Shown: positions 22,001 through 31,580 of the stretch, in pieces
How the letters are laid out: every line of letters begins with the position of its first letter
How positions within the stretch are numbered: position 1 is the first letter of the stretch
Source: a virus
Virus record (IMG/VR): IMGVR_UViG_3300047333_000128
Span: 1-51,569 of that record
Length of the DNA stretch: 51,569 nucleotides
Reading direction: 5' to 3' (one strand)
The notes under the pieces: generated by a model
The model's database searches: none
What the model was told of the DNA's origin: nothing
What the model saw: the letters and a program-made list of their open reading frames with translations, nothing else
Position numbers and translations under genes: made by a program

Positions 22001-24289
22001 CTTCGCGAGCTAAACGCGCAGAAGCAAGTCGGCGATATCGAAGCAATCACAGCCGCACAAGCAAAGTACGATCAGGCGGTTGAAGCTGCAACGAGTGCGC
22101 AAAACGCGCTAACGGTTGCGCAGAATGCATACAAAGACGATCAAGTTCAAACCTCGCAGAAGGTTACGCAAACGCGAGATGCCTTTGCGAAGCTGATCGA
22201 ATCGGGAATCGGCGGCACACTCGATTCACTTTTCCAAGGCTTGCAAGGTTCGACCGTCAACCTGACGCAAGGTTTCATTTCGCTATTCGAGCAGTCGCGT
22301 AGCTTCCATGACATTCAGCAAGCATTCGAAGAGATAACGTCTCGTTTGGCCCAGGTATTCGATGCACTGCGGCCGGTTGTCGATTTCTTGCTCGGGATTC
22401 TCATTGGAATTACCGACGTCTTTCTTGAAATGTTCAACATCATCGCGGAAGTTTTGAACGTTCTCGGTTTGCACATCCAAAAAATTCAGCTTCTAAACGA
22501 TACGCTGAACGGTCTCAACAACGATACCAAACCGCTTCTGCAAATTACGCACGATCTTCCCACAATGAACGAGTACAATTCGGGCAAGTGGGCGAGTCTC
22601 GAAGGGCAGCAAAACCCTAACGATGAGGTAATGCAAGGCTTCGATCAGATGTCAACCGGCATCGGTCAAATTGTCGGCATTCTCATCGGCATTAAACTTT
22701 TGATGGGCCTCATGATGGGGCAATCACTTGCGCAGCAAACGGCCGGTCCTGTCGGATGGATCAAAGGTCTGTTTGGTCTTGGCGGAAAGAAAGCTGATCC
22801 AAGTACCGACAAAAACAATCAGCTACTTCAGCAAAACAATGAGAACACGCAGCAGAATTCGCAAGCGAATCAGACGACTGCAAGCGGTCTTACGACTGTT
22901 AACAGTGCGCTTGATTCAAACAATTCTGCCGTCGCGGGTAACAACACAGTTGTCGGCCAACTCATTACTGCAATTCAAAATCTCACGGCGCAAATGCAGC
23001 AAGCTGCGTCGAGTGCTGCGCAGGGTGGCGGAAACGCACTAACCAAGTTTGCACAATCGATTGGCATGTCGTCGAGCGACGACGATGCAATGGCGAATGC
23101 GGAGCTAGATACCCCAGCGTCCGACGTTGGCGCAGATGCGGTTGCGGATCAAGCGGGCAATCCTGGCGGTGTCGCATCGACGCAGGATTACTCCGCGTTC
23201 ACGAACCTCGATACGACGACGAAAACAGCCTCTACAGCGACGACGCAGCTAAACGGGACCATGATGACCCTGACGTCGCTTATCCCGAACCTGACGTCGA
23301 TCCTGGGGTCAAAGATTGGCGGTGTGGGCGGTTCGCTCGTGAGCGCAGCCGGGTCCATTGCTGGCATCTTCGGCACGATGGCGAAAATGAAGGCGGGTGC
23401 GTCAACCGGGTCGCTCGATACCGGCAACTACATCAGCGGTGGACTCGAACTGTTCCAAGGTCTAAGCCAAGGCGGCACTGCATCGCAAACGCTTGGCGGC
23501 ATTGGCGACATTGCCGGTACGATCTTCGGTGGTCCGATTGGTGGTGCAATTGGTAATGCGCTCGGCACCGTCATCGGATCATTCTTTGGTCCGCATCTAA
23601 GTGCATACAAAAATCCTGACATCGACGATACGCAAAACTACGGTCAAGACGTCGCAAACATTGAAGGCACCGCCGGAGCAAACGGACAGTCATTCACCGA
23701 GAGTAGCGGACTTTCGCAAGTCTTCGGTGGTCAAACCGGCGAATCGGCGATTGAAGAAGAACTAAGCAAAGGTATGGCGACGTTCATGAAAGACACGGGT
23801 CTTTCAGCCGCCGACTATAACCAAGACTTGCAAGATTTCGGTGCGAGTGCAACCGGATCAGGTACAGCCGTACACGGCAAGAACATCGGCGATATCAGCT
23901 TCAGCGGTGTCGAAGGACAAAGCGGAACGCATCGTTACGATGCATTGAACGCTGCACTTGAACAGTTTGCACAAGGTCTCGAAACAGCAACCGGCAATCT
24001 CGCAAATGCTTTTGGAAATGAGAACGTCAACCTTGCTTCGCTTTACGGTAACGGTCAAGTCGTCACTACCGGTGGTGGATACAGTGTTGGCGGTGCTTCG
24101 CCAACTTCGGGCAATCCAACGGCGGGTGTATCGTCGAGCGTTACGATTACCATTGCCCCTGGAACGGGATTAAGCCAAGAAGATGCAACGGCAGCATTGC
24201 AGCCTGTGCTAACACAACATGCATCAGACCTCGCACGCATTGCGGCGCAAACATCTCGCAATAGCGGCAACATTCAAGGACGGACGTAA
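19088..24289 (+). CDS. tape measure protein, 1733 aa
   Basis: By far the longest gene. It sets tail length and is ejected ahead of the DNA. At about 0.15 nm per residue it would give a tail near 260 nm. Visible parts: helical N-terminus with coiled coils; hydrophobic segments around residues 400-560 (AVGTGGAVFVGLLALKQLI, SALVAGLVYLLLN), a long Ala/Glu/Gln coiled coil at about 690-1010, hydrophobic stretches near 1100 and 1195, an Asn/Gln-rich linker at about 1240-1290 and a Gly/Ile-rich region at about 1400-1500 (GGPIGGAIGNALGTVIGSFFG). GTG start overlaps the chaperone end by 8 bases. Confidence 0.9.
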   Translation: MADSADQTIVIELLSKISDAVQGINQFADQLGNSLKAGADQAEGALTGIEERAKETGDKLGEAGESAGRSFGQGLTLVAAAFAAQFLDTMRDTIDKASEYASNIGTLSLITGDDPKKLQEFEFAMRGVGVSSEQSTQQLAMMQNRIVEAAQKTKDTSSVFYQLGISAKSMVGNDAITNFQLLADKISNLRTQTEQTRAASELFGERLGAKLLPILTQGKTGIQDLMGQADNMGAIIPPELISRLEDLDGALKQLDQSTQAFFINIAAPLIPVMTSLAEATMRFYQAVENLSSEQKLAILFAALSASFLAFEQGLETVGSFFAKNLISRELLDFLEDWNVILKALVVTVGVFAVAYQTNFAGVRTAVQGFGNAFSDAFERASEVMAAARDIVLNDLAPAFEHLSAVLGPLVAEAFGNLSNGIESIPWDDILAGIDNTAKAFAALIDDIANIIDWMNRNRSTVEAYVQTLLSLAAAVGTGGAVFVGLLALKQLIADVSLGFALAGVNSVRALAEALTTYLVEGANAAIVALTGVSVAEAAATFGISALVAGLVYLLLNFDNVANFIQDTWITAWNHLKDGFSELLDSIANDVDAIGTFLDTLHDLSLGLIQSGDDAHTAAQGMRDYADSINSAASEARRLALEKKNLADGNEGGGFGGGPDTTSKPLNYGLSGISLDPQAAIDAMFPNGKPKDDGGTHGAPSSLNAPQKASGDAERSKLDAIKDAVDAAKLAFAQMENAVKMADLAIAALGKNASPAQIAAAYAEKLRAANAELVAQARLVGALGAARNAANALGASAGTAKDARADHDAARGYAQEQQQAVIKETELNQELNKVRAAGLEAQRAYYADKEKTAGSYGAEIKALEQELSITEKLRSLGQATNADVLAAREKILKTYTDAAEAAQKEHDLATSIAIARIKTQEQIDTQDAAVAGPKKGSDDGADKEAGQLAQDIDAITIATMQNVDAQNAQAQALRELNAQKQVGDIEAITAAQAKYDQAVEAATSAQNALTVAQNAYKDDQVQTSQKVTQTRDAFAKLIESGIGGTLDSLFQGLQGSTVNLTQGFISLFEQSRSFHDIQQAFEEITSRLAQVFDALRPVVDFLLGILIGITDVFLEMFNIIAEVLNVLGLHIQKIQLLNDTLNGLNNDTKPLLQITHDLPTMNEYNSGKWASLEGQQNPNDEVMQGFDQMSTGIGQIVGILIGIKLLMGLMMGQSLAQQTAGPVGWIKGLFGLGGKKADPSTDKNNQLLQQNNENTQQNSQANQTTASGLTTVNSALDSNNSAVAGNNTVVGQLITAIQNLTAQMQQAASSAAQGGGNALTKFAQSIGMSSSDDDAMANAELDTPASDVGADAVADQAGNPGGVASTQDYSAFTNLDTTTKTASTATTQLNGTMMTLTSLIPNLTSILGSKIGGVGGSLVSAAGSIAGIFGTMAKMKAGASTGSLDTGNYISGGLELFQGLSQGGTASQTLGGIGDIAGTIFGGPIGGAIGNALGTVIGSFFGPHLSAYKNPDIDDTQNYGQDVANIEGTAGANGQSFTESSGLSQVFGGQTGESAIEEELSKGMATFMKDTGLSAADYNQDLQDFGASATGSGTAVHGKNIGDISFSGVEGQSGTHRYDALNAALEQFAQGLETATGNLANAFGNENVNLASLYGNGQVVTTGGGYSVGGASPTSGNPTAGVSSSVTITIAPGTGLSQEDATAALQPVLTQHASDLARIAAQTSRNSGNIQGRT

Positions 24290-25230
24290 TGCCTGCGCCC
24301 AATGATCTAAGCACATATACTCCTGGCGACCCGCTAATCAATACGGCCCAATTCAGTTTTGGGTCGTATCGATTTCCATTAACGGCGCAGAAGAAGTCCG
24401 ACAATCTCAAAATGGTTTCGGATCGTAAGCACGTGCCGTTCAATTACGGCGATCACATACCGCCAAACGGTAGCGTCGGCGGACGAGACATCGAACTTAC
24501 GGTTGATGTCGGATCGATGCTTATTGGTGCAAGCAATACACCGCTTGTGACTGCACACGATCTTGAGACCGAACGTACGCAGTTATCATTCTTGCAGCGT
24601 GCTGGGCGACAACCGCTTTGGTGTACGAATGATCGATACTGCCTTGCGTATCTAAGCGAATTCGATAACGCTCCGTTTCAAGACGGCGGACTGATGCGTT
24701 ACTCGACGTGGGACCTAAAGTTCATTGCCGACGATCCTCGTTACTACAGCACGAATCCGAACACGTATTCAATCGACCCCATTACCGACAATGCGAATCA
24801 CGCATTCACCATTTCGCATGCGGGCAACATTCGCGCGTATCCCAAAATCATCATTACGTGTCACGGCACCGACAACACCGTGGCGAATGGCGGCATCCCA
24901 CAAATCGGTATGTCAAGCAGTCTCGGTTCGCTTAACATCAAATTCTCATTGCTCGCGATGTACGATACGGATCAACTCATCATCGACTGCGATCCTCGCC
25001 CAGAACATCGGTCGCAAGCAGCAATCTATTACCACACGGGACAGTCGATCAACGCACTGAAGTACATTCAGCCGACGACGGACCTATACAACGACGTCGA
25101 TTTCAGCGAAGTTTTTCCGTACGTTGAAGCTGCCGTTAACGATCCTGGAACCCAGACGTTTGCTGTTCGCATGCAAACGGGAACGCCAAATTACTCATTC
25201 GCTATTAGCTGGAACGATACGTGGCTTTGA
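24289..25230 (+). CDS. distal tail (Dit-like) protein, 313 aa
   Basis: First gene after the tape measure, the usual place of the distal tail hub. The N-terminal half is beta-rich with GDHIPPNGSVGGRDIELTVDVGS and a motif YSTWDLKFIADDPRYYST (about residues 143-160), which resembles the 'W...FxxxDPxxY' step found in Dit-type proteins before their C-terminal domain. The C-terminal half is another beta domain. It would form the ring that joins tube and fibres. Confidence 0.65.
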   Translation: MPAPNDLSTYTPGDPLINTAQFSFGSYRFPLTAQKKSDNLKMVSDRKHVPFNYGDHIPPNGSVGGRDIELTVDVGSMLIGASNTPLVTAHDLETERTQLSFLQRAGRQPLWCTNDRYCLAYLSEFDNAPFQDGGLMRYSTWDLKFIADDPRYYSTNPNTYSIDPITDNANHAFTISHAGNIRAYPKIIITCHGTDNTVANGGIPQIGMSSSLGSLNIKFSLLAMYDTDQLIIDCDPRPEHRSQAAIYYHTGQSINALKYIQPTTDLYNDVDFSEVFPYVEAAVNDPGTQTFAVRMQTGTPNYSFAISWNDTWL

Positions 25231-25231
25231 T

Positions 25232-26167
25232 ATGAGTGTACTTGCAACAAACGTTAAGTGGTGGCAGGTCGCAAAGCAAAATGGTGACGGAACCGTTGAC
25301 ATTACGCGTCTCCAATCTCTTCAGAATATACACTCTGGAATCACCGGATGTGGAATTACAGCAGCAGGATCAACGACGCCCGACACGGCGGCAACTGCGT
25401 CAGGTGCTTATTACACGGAGCACGGTTCGGAAGGCGGCTTTGTTTCTGCACCGTCAATAACATATTCGTTTGCTGATACGCTTCAATCAACCGTACCGAT
25501 TAGTTTTACACTGCAGTATGCAAGTGGCGACTTCAACTTTAATCCATCTGCGTATGTTCTTCAAGTAACATGCGGATCAAACATTAGTCCGTCTGTTCAA
25601 ATGCGTCCTGGCGGCGGCAACGGTACGATTCCGGCCGGTAATCTGTATGATGGATCAGAGAACGTTTTTATTAGCGGCGATACGAATCGCATTGCTGTTG
25701 CAATTGGTGAAGGTCCTGATCTGTACGGCAATCTCTTTTTCAATATCGAGCGCACAAAAAATTCTGACGGAACTGATTCGAATGAAGGGTGCATCTTTCA
25801 ATGGATGTACAGCGGCGGCGGTGGTGAATCTCCGGTTAATCCTAATCCGATTGGCAATATGGTTATTCCGGCTTCGGGAACGATTGCCGGATTTAACCCG
25901 TATTATATCGCGCCACTGAACCAAGCATCAGCGACGCTTTCTCATTCGGAAGCTATTGGTGCATTGCCGGTGACGCCATTCAACTTCCGTCCGTACTTTT
26001 ATGGTATGGGATTACAGCTTTACTATTCAAGCGATGTTGCAATGTACACGCCGATTTCCATTCCGATTTACGGCGCAGACCACACGTATCTTCCGCTTAA
26101 TCAGGGGCAGTTTATGCAGCACACGAATCCGCGTCGCCCAACAGCATTGCTGATGAGGTACGAGTAA
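25232..26167 (+). CDS. tail protein, paralogue 1 of a tandem pair, 311 aa
   Basis: A beta-rich virion protein. The core FFNIERTKNSDGTDSNEG (near residue 170) and the end YxxTYLPLN...LLMRYE recur in the next gene (FFSLERTKNSSGTDTNEG; HTYLALN...VLMRFE), so the two are tandem paralogues. Codon choice is more T-rich than in neighbouring genes. No family is recognised; placed between Dit-like and hub-like proteins, so probably a tail-tip subunit. ATG 25232 follows the previous stop closely; the longer upstream frame is a shadow. Confidence 0.65.
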   Translation: MSVLATNVKWWQVAKQNGDGTVDITRLQSLQNIHSGITGCGITAAGSTTPDTAATASGAYYTEHGSEGGFVSAPSITYSFADTLQSTVPISFTLQYASGDFNFNPSAYVLQVTCGSNISPSVQMRPGGGNGTIPAGNLYDGSENVFISGDTNRIAVAIGEGPDLYGNLFFNIERTKNSDGTDSNEGCIFQWMYSGGGGESPVNPNPIGNMVIPASGTIAGFNPYYIAPLNQASATLSHSEAIGALPVTPFNFRPYFYGMGLQLYYSSDVAMYTPISIPIYGADHTYLPLNQGQFMQHTNPRRPTALLMRYE

Positions 26168-27024
26168 TGTCGGTTGCTGCAAAACTTGCATTACCACTCG
26201 ACGCTGGAATCGGTGCATGGGCGATCAATCAGCAATTGCTGGCAGCCGGATGGACACAGACGAGTGATACCGGGCAGCAGACGTTCACAAGCACAAAGCC
26301 TGCAGTTGGTGCGCTTACGTCCGGTTACAACATGTATGCGTTTGGCGACACGTTGCAAGCTACGGTTCCGTTCTTTTTACGTGTTGCGTTTTATGCAGTA
26401 GAAGGTCACGGACCCTCGCCCGGTATTGTCGTTCAAGTCGGGCAGACAACTGATGGAGCAGGTAACTTTACCGGATCGATTGCAACGGATAGCTACCTTC
26501 TTGCAAGTAACGTCAGTACCGGAACTGTTGGCATTTCTCTTTTGAATTGTTGGATCAGTGCTGATACCGCTCGCTGCACGATTGCACTTTGGAACGGTTC
26601 ATTATTTTCTGCATCGATCTTTTTCAGCCTCGAACGTACAAAAAATTCAAGCGGAACGGATACAAATGAAGGCGTTCTCTTCATGGGCTACTGCGCCGAA
26701 GAGAACTTGTCGTGGTGCCAAGCACTTATCGCTGGCGATGATGTCTATGAAGCGAATACGTGTTGGCCCGCCGCATTCAATCAAGCACAAGATACGATGG
26801 CGAGCGGCAACAACCTGGGCTATGCGTATCCTATCTGCTATAACATTCGTCCGTATCCGTACGGTCTCAATACGTTGATCTATCAAGAGACTGACTTTAC
26901 GATCTACAAGACATTTCCAATCACTGTGTACGGCGAATCGCACACGTACCTTGCACTGAACAATGAAGATTACTCGCCAACAATTCCACAAGCAAATACC
27001 CATGTACTGATGCGCTTTGAATGA
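26167..27024 (+). CDS. tail protein, paralogue 2 of a tandem pair, 285 aa
   Basis: Shares with the preceding gene the 'ERTKNSxGTDxNEG' core (near residue 158), the FGDTLQATVP motif (compare FADTLQSTVP) and the C-terminal 40 residues. It differs in the N-terminal third and has extra cysteines (about 117-202). Start overlaps the previous stop (TAATG). Divergence after duplication suggests a heteromeric or adaptable tip. Confidence 0.65.
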   Translation: MSVAAKLALPLDAGIGAWAINQQLLAAGWTQTSDTGQQTFTSTKPAVGALTSGYNMYAFGDTLQATVPFFLRVAFYAVEGHGPSPGIVVQVGQTTDGAGNFTGSIATDSYLLASNVSTGTVGISLLNCWISADTARCTIALWNGSLFSASIFFSLERTKNSSGTDTNEGVLFMGYCAEENLSWCQALIAGDDVYEANTCWPAAFNQAQDTMASGNNLGYAYPICYNIRPYPYGLNTLIYQETDFTIYKTFPITVYGESHTYLALNNEDYSPTIPQANTHVLMRFE

Positions 27025-28493
27025 GTTTTCTTCCGAACGTTCGCAGCAATGACTTAACCGACCGCGACGAAGCTGCATTCGTCGATCTTATTTCCAATGC
27101 CGACAACTTCACGCCGCGACTCGATTCGTACATCTCAACCGAAGCGAATATCGGCATCTATATGCTGCCGTACACGCCCGCGATTGTTACCGACGCAACG
27201 AAGTATCGCATCTACGTCTTCAACACGGCAAACGAGCTAACGGCAATCGTCACGTACTGCATCGCGTTCAACTTCGCAGATGTAGTAAACGGCGGATCAG
27301 GTCGGGGATCGTTCCAAGTTGCAAAGCGGTTCGTTGACGTCAATTGGTTCAACTACGATTACCGCGTCGATGTCTATCTCGAAGATAGCGTTGACCCGTG
27401 GTACACCGGATGCATCAGCGAATTCGATCCTGAATCGCAAGACCCGGATCAGGAAGACATTACCATTTATTGTGACGGCTATCAGACCGTCATGAATCGC
27501 GCAATCGTGAGTGAGATACTTAGCCCAGGTGTGCAGCCGAACGGCGTAGATAACGGCGACTATTACGCCGATGCGTATTTGCTCCATTTGATAACGACGT
27601 ACATGGACTCATCGATCTTCGATGCTGCCTATGTCTGTTCGATGCCGGTGTATCTCGATCAGTTGAATTTTACGGGTGAAGGTCTCGCGGACTGCATCAA
27701 CGATATCGTGACGCAAGTTTCGGATAACACGGGCCACATTTTCGAATGGTGGATTCGCGGTCAAGCCGGTGGCAAGCCGAAGCTCGTGATCCAACCGCAA
27801 GCTGATCCGAATACGCTTGACGGTGCGCTAACGTACGTCACGCCAAGACTGCAGATACCTGCGCAGTTTCAAACAGAAATTAAAGATGAGACGATCTATA
27901 CGTACACCGTGCAGAACAGCGTTGCTGACGTCTACAATCAGATTGCACTCTACGGCGGTAACGATCCAATTACGCAGCAGCAGATGTACTCGCCCTACCA
28001 AGATTCGACATCAATCAGTCTCTACGGCGTGCGTCAGCAACGTGTGACGAACGACGTGCTTCTTTCGCAAGCGTCGCTCGACAATTATGGCACGGTGTAT
28101 TTACTCGACAACGCGTATCCGCAACCAAAGGCGCAGTTTTACAAATTCGTGCCGACTGACTTCGCACGCGCGGGCGCATACTTCTCCGTCATCAACAAGG
28201 GCGTTGATGGAACCGGCGAGCAGTACGTGCAGGCGGATGGAACGAGTATCGCGCCGACGCTGCCGCAAGTCTACGATCAGTATCGCGCGGTAGAAGTCGA
28301 TCTTGTACTCGAAGGCACCGGCGACCGGATCGAGCAAGAAGTGCAGCTACAAGCACCGCGTCCGTATGCAGATGGTGCAGCGTATAATGCAATCGTGCAA
28401 TCGAAGAATCAGCAATCTGCACTTGCGAATCGGCAAGCAAACGCACAAGTCAAATCGTATTTCGTACGCGAAGGCGGAGAATGGGTAAGCTAG
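27021..28493 (+). CDS. tail hub/baseplate-like protein, 490 aa
   Basis: Follows the tip proteins and precedes the fibre. The central segment (residues about 110-260) has YDYRVDVYLEDSVDPWYTGCISEFDP and ITIYCDGYQTVMNRA, in keeping with gp27/Tal-like hub domains that wrap the end of the tube, and a long Gln/Ala-rich helical C-terminus (about 455-485). I do not recognise an endopeptidase motif. Function by position and fold-like pattern. Confidence 0.55.
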   Translation: MSFLPNVRSNDLTDRDEAAFVDLISNADNFTPRLDSYISTEANIGIYMLPYTPAIVTDATKYRIYVFNTANELTAIVTYCIAFNFADVVNGGSGRGSFQVAKRFVDVNWFNYDYRVDVYLEDSVDPWYTGCISEFDPESQDPDQEDITIYCDGYQTVMNRAIVSEILSPGVQPNGVDNGDYYADAYLLHLITTYMDSSIFDAAYVCSMPVYLDQLNFTGEGLADCINDIVTQVSDNTGHIFEWWIRGQAGGKPKLVIQPQADPNTLDGALTYVTPRLQIPAQFQTEIKDETIYTYTVQNSVADVYNQIALYGGNDPITQQQMYSPYQDSTSISLYGVRQQRVTNDVLLSQASLDNYGTVYLLDNAYPQPKAQFYKFVPTDFARAGAYFSVINKGVDGTGEQYVQADGTSIAPTLPQVYDQYRAVEVDLVLEGTGDRIEQEVQLQAPRPYADGAAYNAIVQSKNQQSALANRQANAQVKSYFVREGGEWVS

Positions 28494-31400
28494 ATGGCGA
28501 ACGGTAATGTCACGATATCTCCGCCGAAGGCATTCTTCGCAAACGACACACTCGTTTCGCATCCTAGCGGATCGAACATCGCAGTTGAACTCGTCGATGG
28601 CGTCACGGGTGAAGGCGGTGCAGGATCGTATGAGATTGGATTCTGTCAGAACGAGCTAACGACGTTTGGCGTTGGTACTGATGGACCGGCACTGCACGTT
28701 ATCAAAGGCACGCTGCCGACTGATCGAACGGTGCATCGTCTGTGGCAATTCAGCGTGAATGCATCCGGTCAAATTATTGGTAATCGCGACATCCGCACGT
28801 ATGGCGGCATCAGCAGCGGTGCATTGCAAGAAGGCGTCGGCGGAGCAGAATCACTGTCTGGGCTAGACGACATTGACTTTGCAACATCTGCATTAGGCTA
28901 TGCCCTCGTTGCTACGCCCAGCGCCGGGAAGGCTTATTCATTTGCAGCTATATCCGGCGGCGGTGGCGGCACAGCGACCATGTGGTACGTTGCAGCCGGT
29001 GCGCCGACGACACTGCATAACAATGGTGATCTTTACCTTAACAGCACAACGGGCGACGTGTACGAGCAAACGTCAGGCGCATGGGGTTCGCCAATTGCGA
29101 ACATCAAAGGTCCCGCAGGTACCGATGGAACGAACGGATCGAATGGAACGAACGGCACCAACGGACTAAATGGTTCGATGTGGTACGTCGGATCGAGCAC
29201 ACCGACGACGTTGCACAATGATGGCGATCTTTATCTTGATTCGACAACCGGCGAAATCTATCAGCAAGAATCGAGTGCATGGACTGCCGTTGCAAACATT
29301 ACCGGGCCCGCCGGTGGTGGCGCATCAACGCTTGGCGACTTAACCGATATTGATTTCGGCACTGCAGGCACCGGCAAAGTGCTTGCTGATGTCTCAAGCG
29401 GTGGTAAACCGTATTCATTCATTACGCCATCCGGCGGAGGTGGTGGTGGCGGCGGCGGAGGTACGGGTGGTGCGCTTCCTGCGACGTACGATGATATGGT
29501 TCTCGCTGAAGCGGGATTGCTTTACTATTGGCCGTTTTCGGATACATCAGGATCACCGCACGATCTTGTTTTTGATCGTGGTTTAACTGTTAGCGGTTCA
29601 CCTGGGTACCACGCAGCAAGTTTGCTCGCGAACGGTGATCCGGCAATTAGCTTTGCGGATAACACATCGCATCTTAGCTTTGATTCAGCAATGGCAACGA
29701 GACTATCGTCGCCGTGGACTGTTGAATTCTTTTTCAGTGTGCCGTCGATTCCGACAGCAAACGTTACGCTGTTCAACCAAGAAAGTGGTGGAACGACAAA
29801 CTTCGCGCTTGTCTTGCTAACGAGTGGTGAACTCGTCATCGATATTCCAGACGTTAGTGATACCAATGTGCTTTCGGTTACGCCGGGCACCGCCTATCAC
29901 TTCGCTCTGATCTACGATGGTACGAGCCTCTACACTTGGGTCAACGGTACGCTGACCTACATCGGTAACTTCAGCTTCACCGCCAACAGCGGAGCCGCAC
30001 CTGCGTTGATTGCTGGTGGCCCTTTGACAATGCAGAAGCTCGCGCTCTATTCGCTTGCGGTCTCCAAAGCACGACTCGAAGCACACTACGGCGCGATTGC
30101 TGCATCGTCATGGTCGTGGCCGTTTCCCGCCGCAAGCGGATCGAGCGACAGTACGATTGATCCAACAGGGCTTTCACTTACAACGATTTTCGGTGGTGGA
30201 ACGAGTGCTGTTGTCCCGCTTCCGGCGTTTACCATTCCGACAAATCCTGGGCGATTGCAGTTTGCCGCAGTTGTAAAATCAAATGCCTCAAGTGCAATCG
30301 GTATTGCAGTTGACGACGGAACAAACGCGTATGTTATTGTGGTTCAAACTGACGGCAACGCTGTATGCTATCGCGGAGCAAACACAAGTTTTCCTGGTAC
30401 GATTGTCGGTGCGCCATACGGATCAGGTGGCTTTAATTCGAATGTAGGTGCAGCGCACCGTATTGCAATCATCATTGATGTTTCAACCGTACCGGGTAGC
30501 TGTACGACGACTCTATCAACGTTCGTTGATGGTGCGCCGATTTCGACATCGGTCAATGCGGTACTTGAATCGTATCTTCCGTTAAAAATTTCCATTCTTT
30601 GTGCAGCTACAACAGACGTTGAAAAAATCTATTACGACGATCAGAACATTTTGCCCGAAGGCAGCATTGGTCAAGGTGGCACCGGCGGTGGCGGCGGTGG
30701 GGGCGATACAGAGCTTGCCGAACTAAGCGACGTCGCAATTTCTTCGCCGACAAACGGTGAAGTGCTCACGTATGATTCGACAACCGGAAAATGGCAGAAT
30801 GAAGCCGGTGGCGGTGGTGGCGGCGGAGTAACGTCACTCGAAGCACTTACCGGCGCACTTACGTTTGACTCGTCGGACGGATCAGTTGCAATTAGCGCAG
30901 CCGGTTCGGTCATTGACCTGACTGCAACAGGTGGTGGCGGCGGCGGTGGAACAGCCTACGATTCTGTTGTCTTAGCGCAATCGCCAACACACTATTGGCC
31001 GCTCAGTGATACGGCGGGATCGACAACTGCCGCAGATGTGGTTGGGAGTCAACCGATGACGAACGGCAGTACGGTTACGTTTGGAGCACCGGGATTAGCT
31101 CAAGATGGTGCAACATCGTGCTTTAGTGCTGGATCGGGCGGGGTGTTATACATCCCCTCCGCTTGTCAACCGACAGGTAATTTCAGCGTATCGTATCTGA
31201 TGGCGATGGCTCCGAATGGGCCCTTTGCTAACTTTGCGTTCGGTACGACTTCTGCAGCGTTTTGCATTGGTGCCTATTCGGGTGGATCAGGTATCAACTT
31301 CGCGCTCCTTTCGCAGCTTGTTGCATGGTACCAAACCGTCATTCCATTCAATCCGGGTAAAGTTCACATAGCAGTAACCAACAACGGCGGTAACTGCAGT

Positions 31401-31571
31401 CTTTACATAAACGGGGCGGAGGCTTTGAACGTCGGTATCAGTATCACACCTCAAACTGTGAACGGGCAAATCCTAAACGCACAAGGTAGAATGGCAAAGG
31501 TCGGGCTTTGGAACGGCACCGTCCTGACTCAAGCGCAAATCCTAGCTCAAGTCGCAGCCGCAGGTCTTTAA
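28494..31571 (+). CDS. tail fibre / receptor-binding protein with LamG-like domains
   Basis: 1025 aa. Residues about 1-150 attach to the tail. Two repeats of an MWYV...TTLHN(N/D)GDLYL(N/D)STTG module (about 163 and 229) flank a collagen-like Gly-X-Asn run (about 205-227). Gly-rich linkers (about 315-327, 730, 775, 815) separate C-terminal beta domains: a LamG/concanavalin-type domain at about 331-545 (YYWPFSDTSGS), another beta domain at about 546-720 and a second LamG-type domain at about 820-1025 (HYWPLSDTAGS). Such domains bind sugars, so this is the best candidate for host recognition. Confidence 0.8.
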   Translation: MANGNVTISPPKAFFANDTLVSHPSGSNIAVELVDGVTGEGGAGSYEIGFCQNELTTFGVGTDGPALHVIKGTLPTDRTVHRLWQFSVNASGQIIGNRDIRTYGGISSGALQEGVGGAESLSGLDDIDFATSALGYALVATPSAGKAYSFAAISGGGGGTATMWYVAAGAPTTLHNNGDLYLNSTTGDVYEQTSGAWGSPIANIKGPAGTDGTNGSNGTNGTNGLNGSMWYVGSSTPTTLHNDGDLYLDSTTGEIYQQESSAWTAVANITGPAGGGASTLGDLTDIDFGTAGTGKVLADVSSGGKPYSFITPSGGGGGGGGGGTGGALPATYDDMVLAEAGLLYYWPFSDTSGSPHDLVFDRGLTVSGSPGYHAASLLANGDPAISFADNTSHLSFDSAMATRLSSPWTVEFFFSVPSIPTANVTLFNQESGGTTNFALVLLTSGELVIDIPDVSDTNVLSVTPGTAYHFALIYDGTSLYTWVNGTLTYIGNFSFTANSGAAPALIAGGPLTMQKLALYSLAVSKARLEAHYGAIAASSWSWPFPAASGSSDSTIDPTGLSLTTIFGGGTSAVVPLPAFTIPTNPGRLQFAAVVKSNASSAIGIAVDDGTNAYVIVVQTDGNAVCYRGANTSFPGTIVGAPYGSGGFNSNVGAAHRIAIIIDVSTVPGSCTTTLSTFVDGAPISTSVNAVLESYLPLKISILCAATTDVEKIYYDDQNILPEGSIGQGGTGGGGGGGDTELAELSDVAISSPTNGEVLTYDSTTGKWQNEAGGGGGGGVTSLEALTGALTFDSSDGSVAISAAGSVIDLTATGGGGGGGTAYDSVVLAQSPTHYWPLSDTAGSTTAADVVGSQPMTNGSTVTFGAPGLAQDGATSCFSAGSGGVLYIPSACQPTGNFSVSYLMAMAPNGPFANFAFGTTSAAFCIGAYSGGSGINFALLSQLVAWYQTVIPFNPGKVHIAVTNNGGNCSLYINGAEALNVGISITPQTVNGQILNAQGRMAKVGLWNGTVLTQAQILAQVAAAGL

Positions 31572-31580
31572 GGAGCCACA

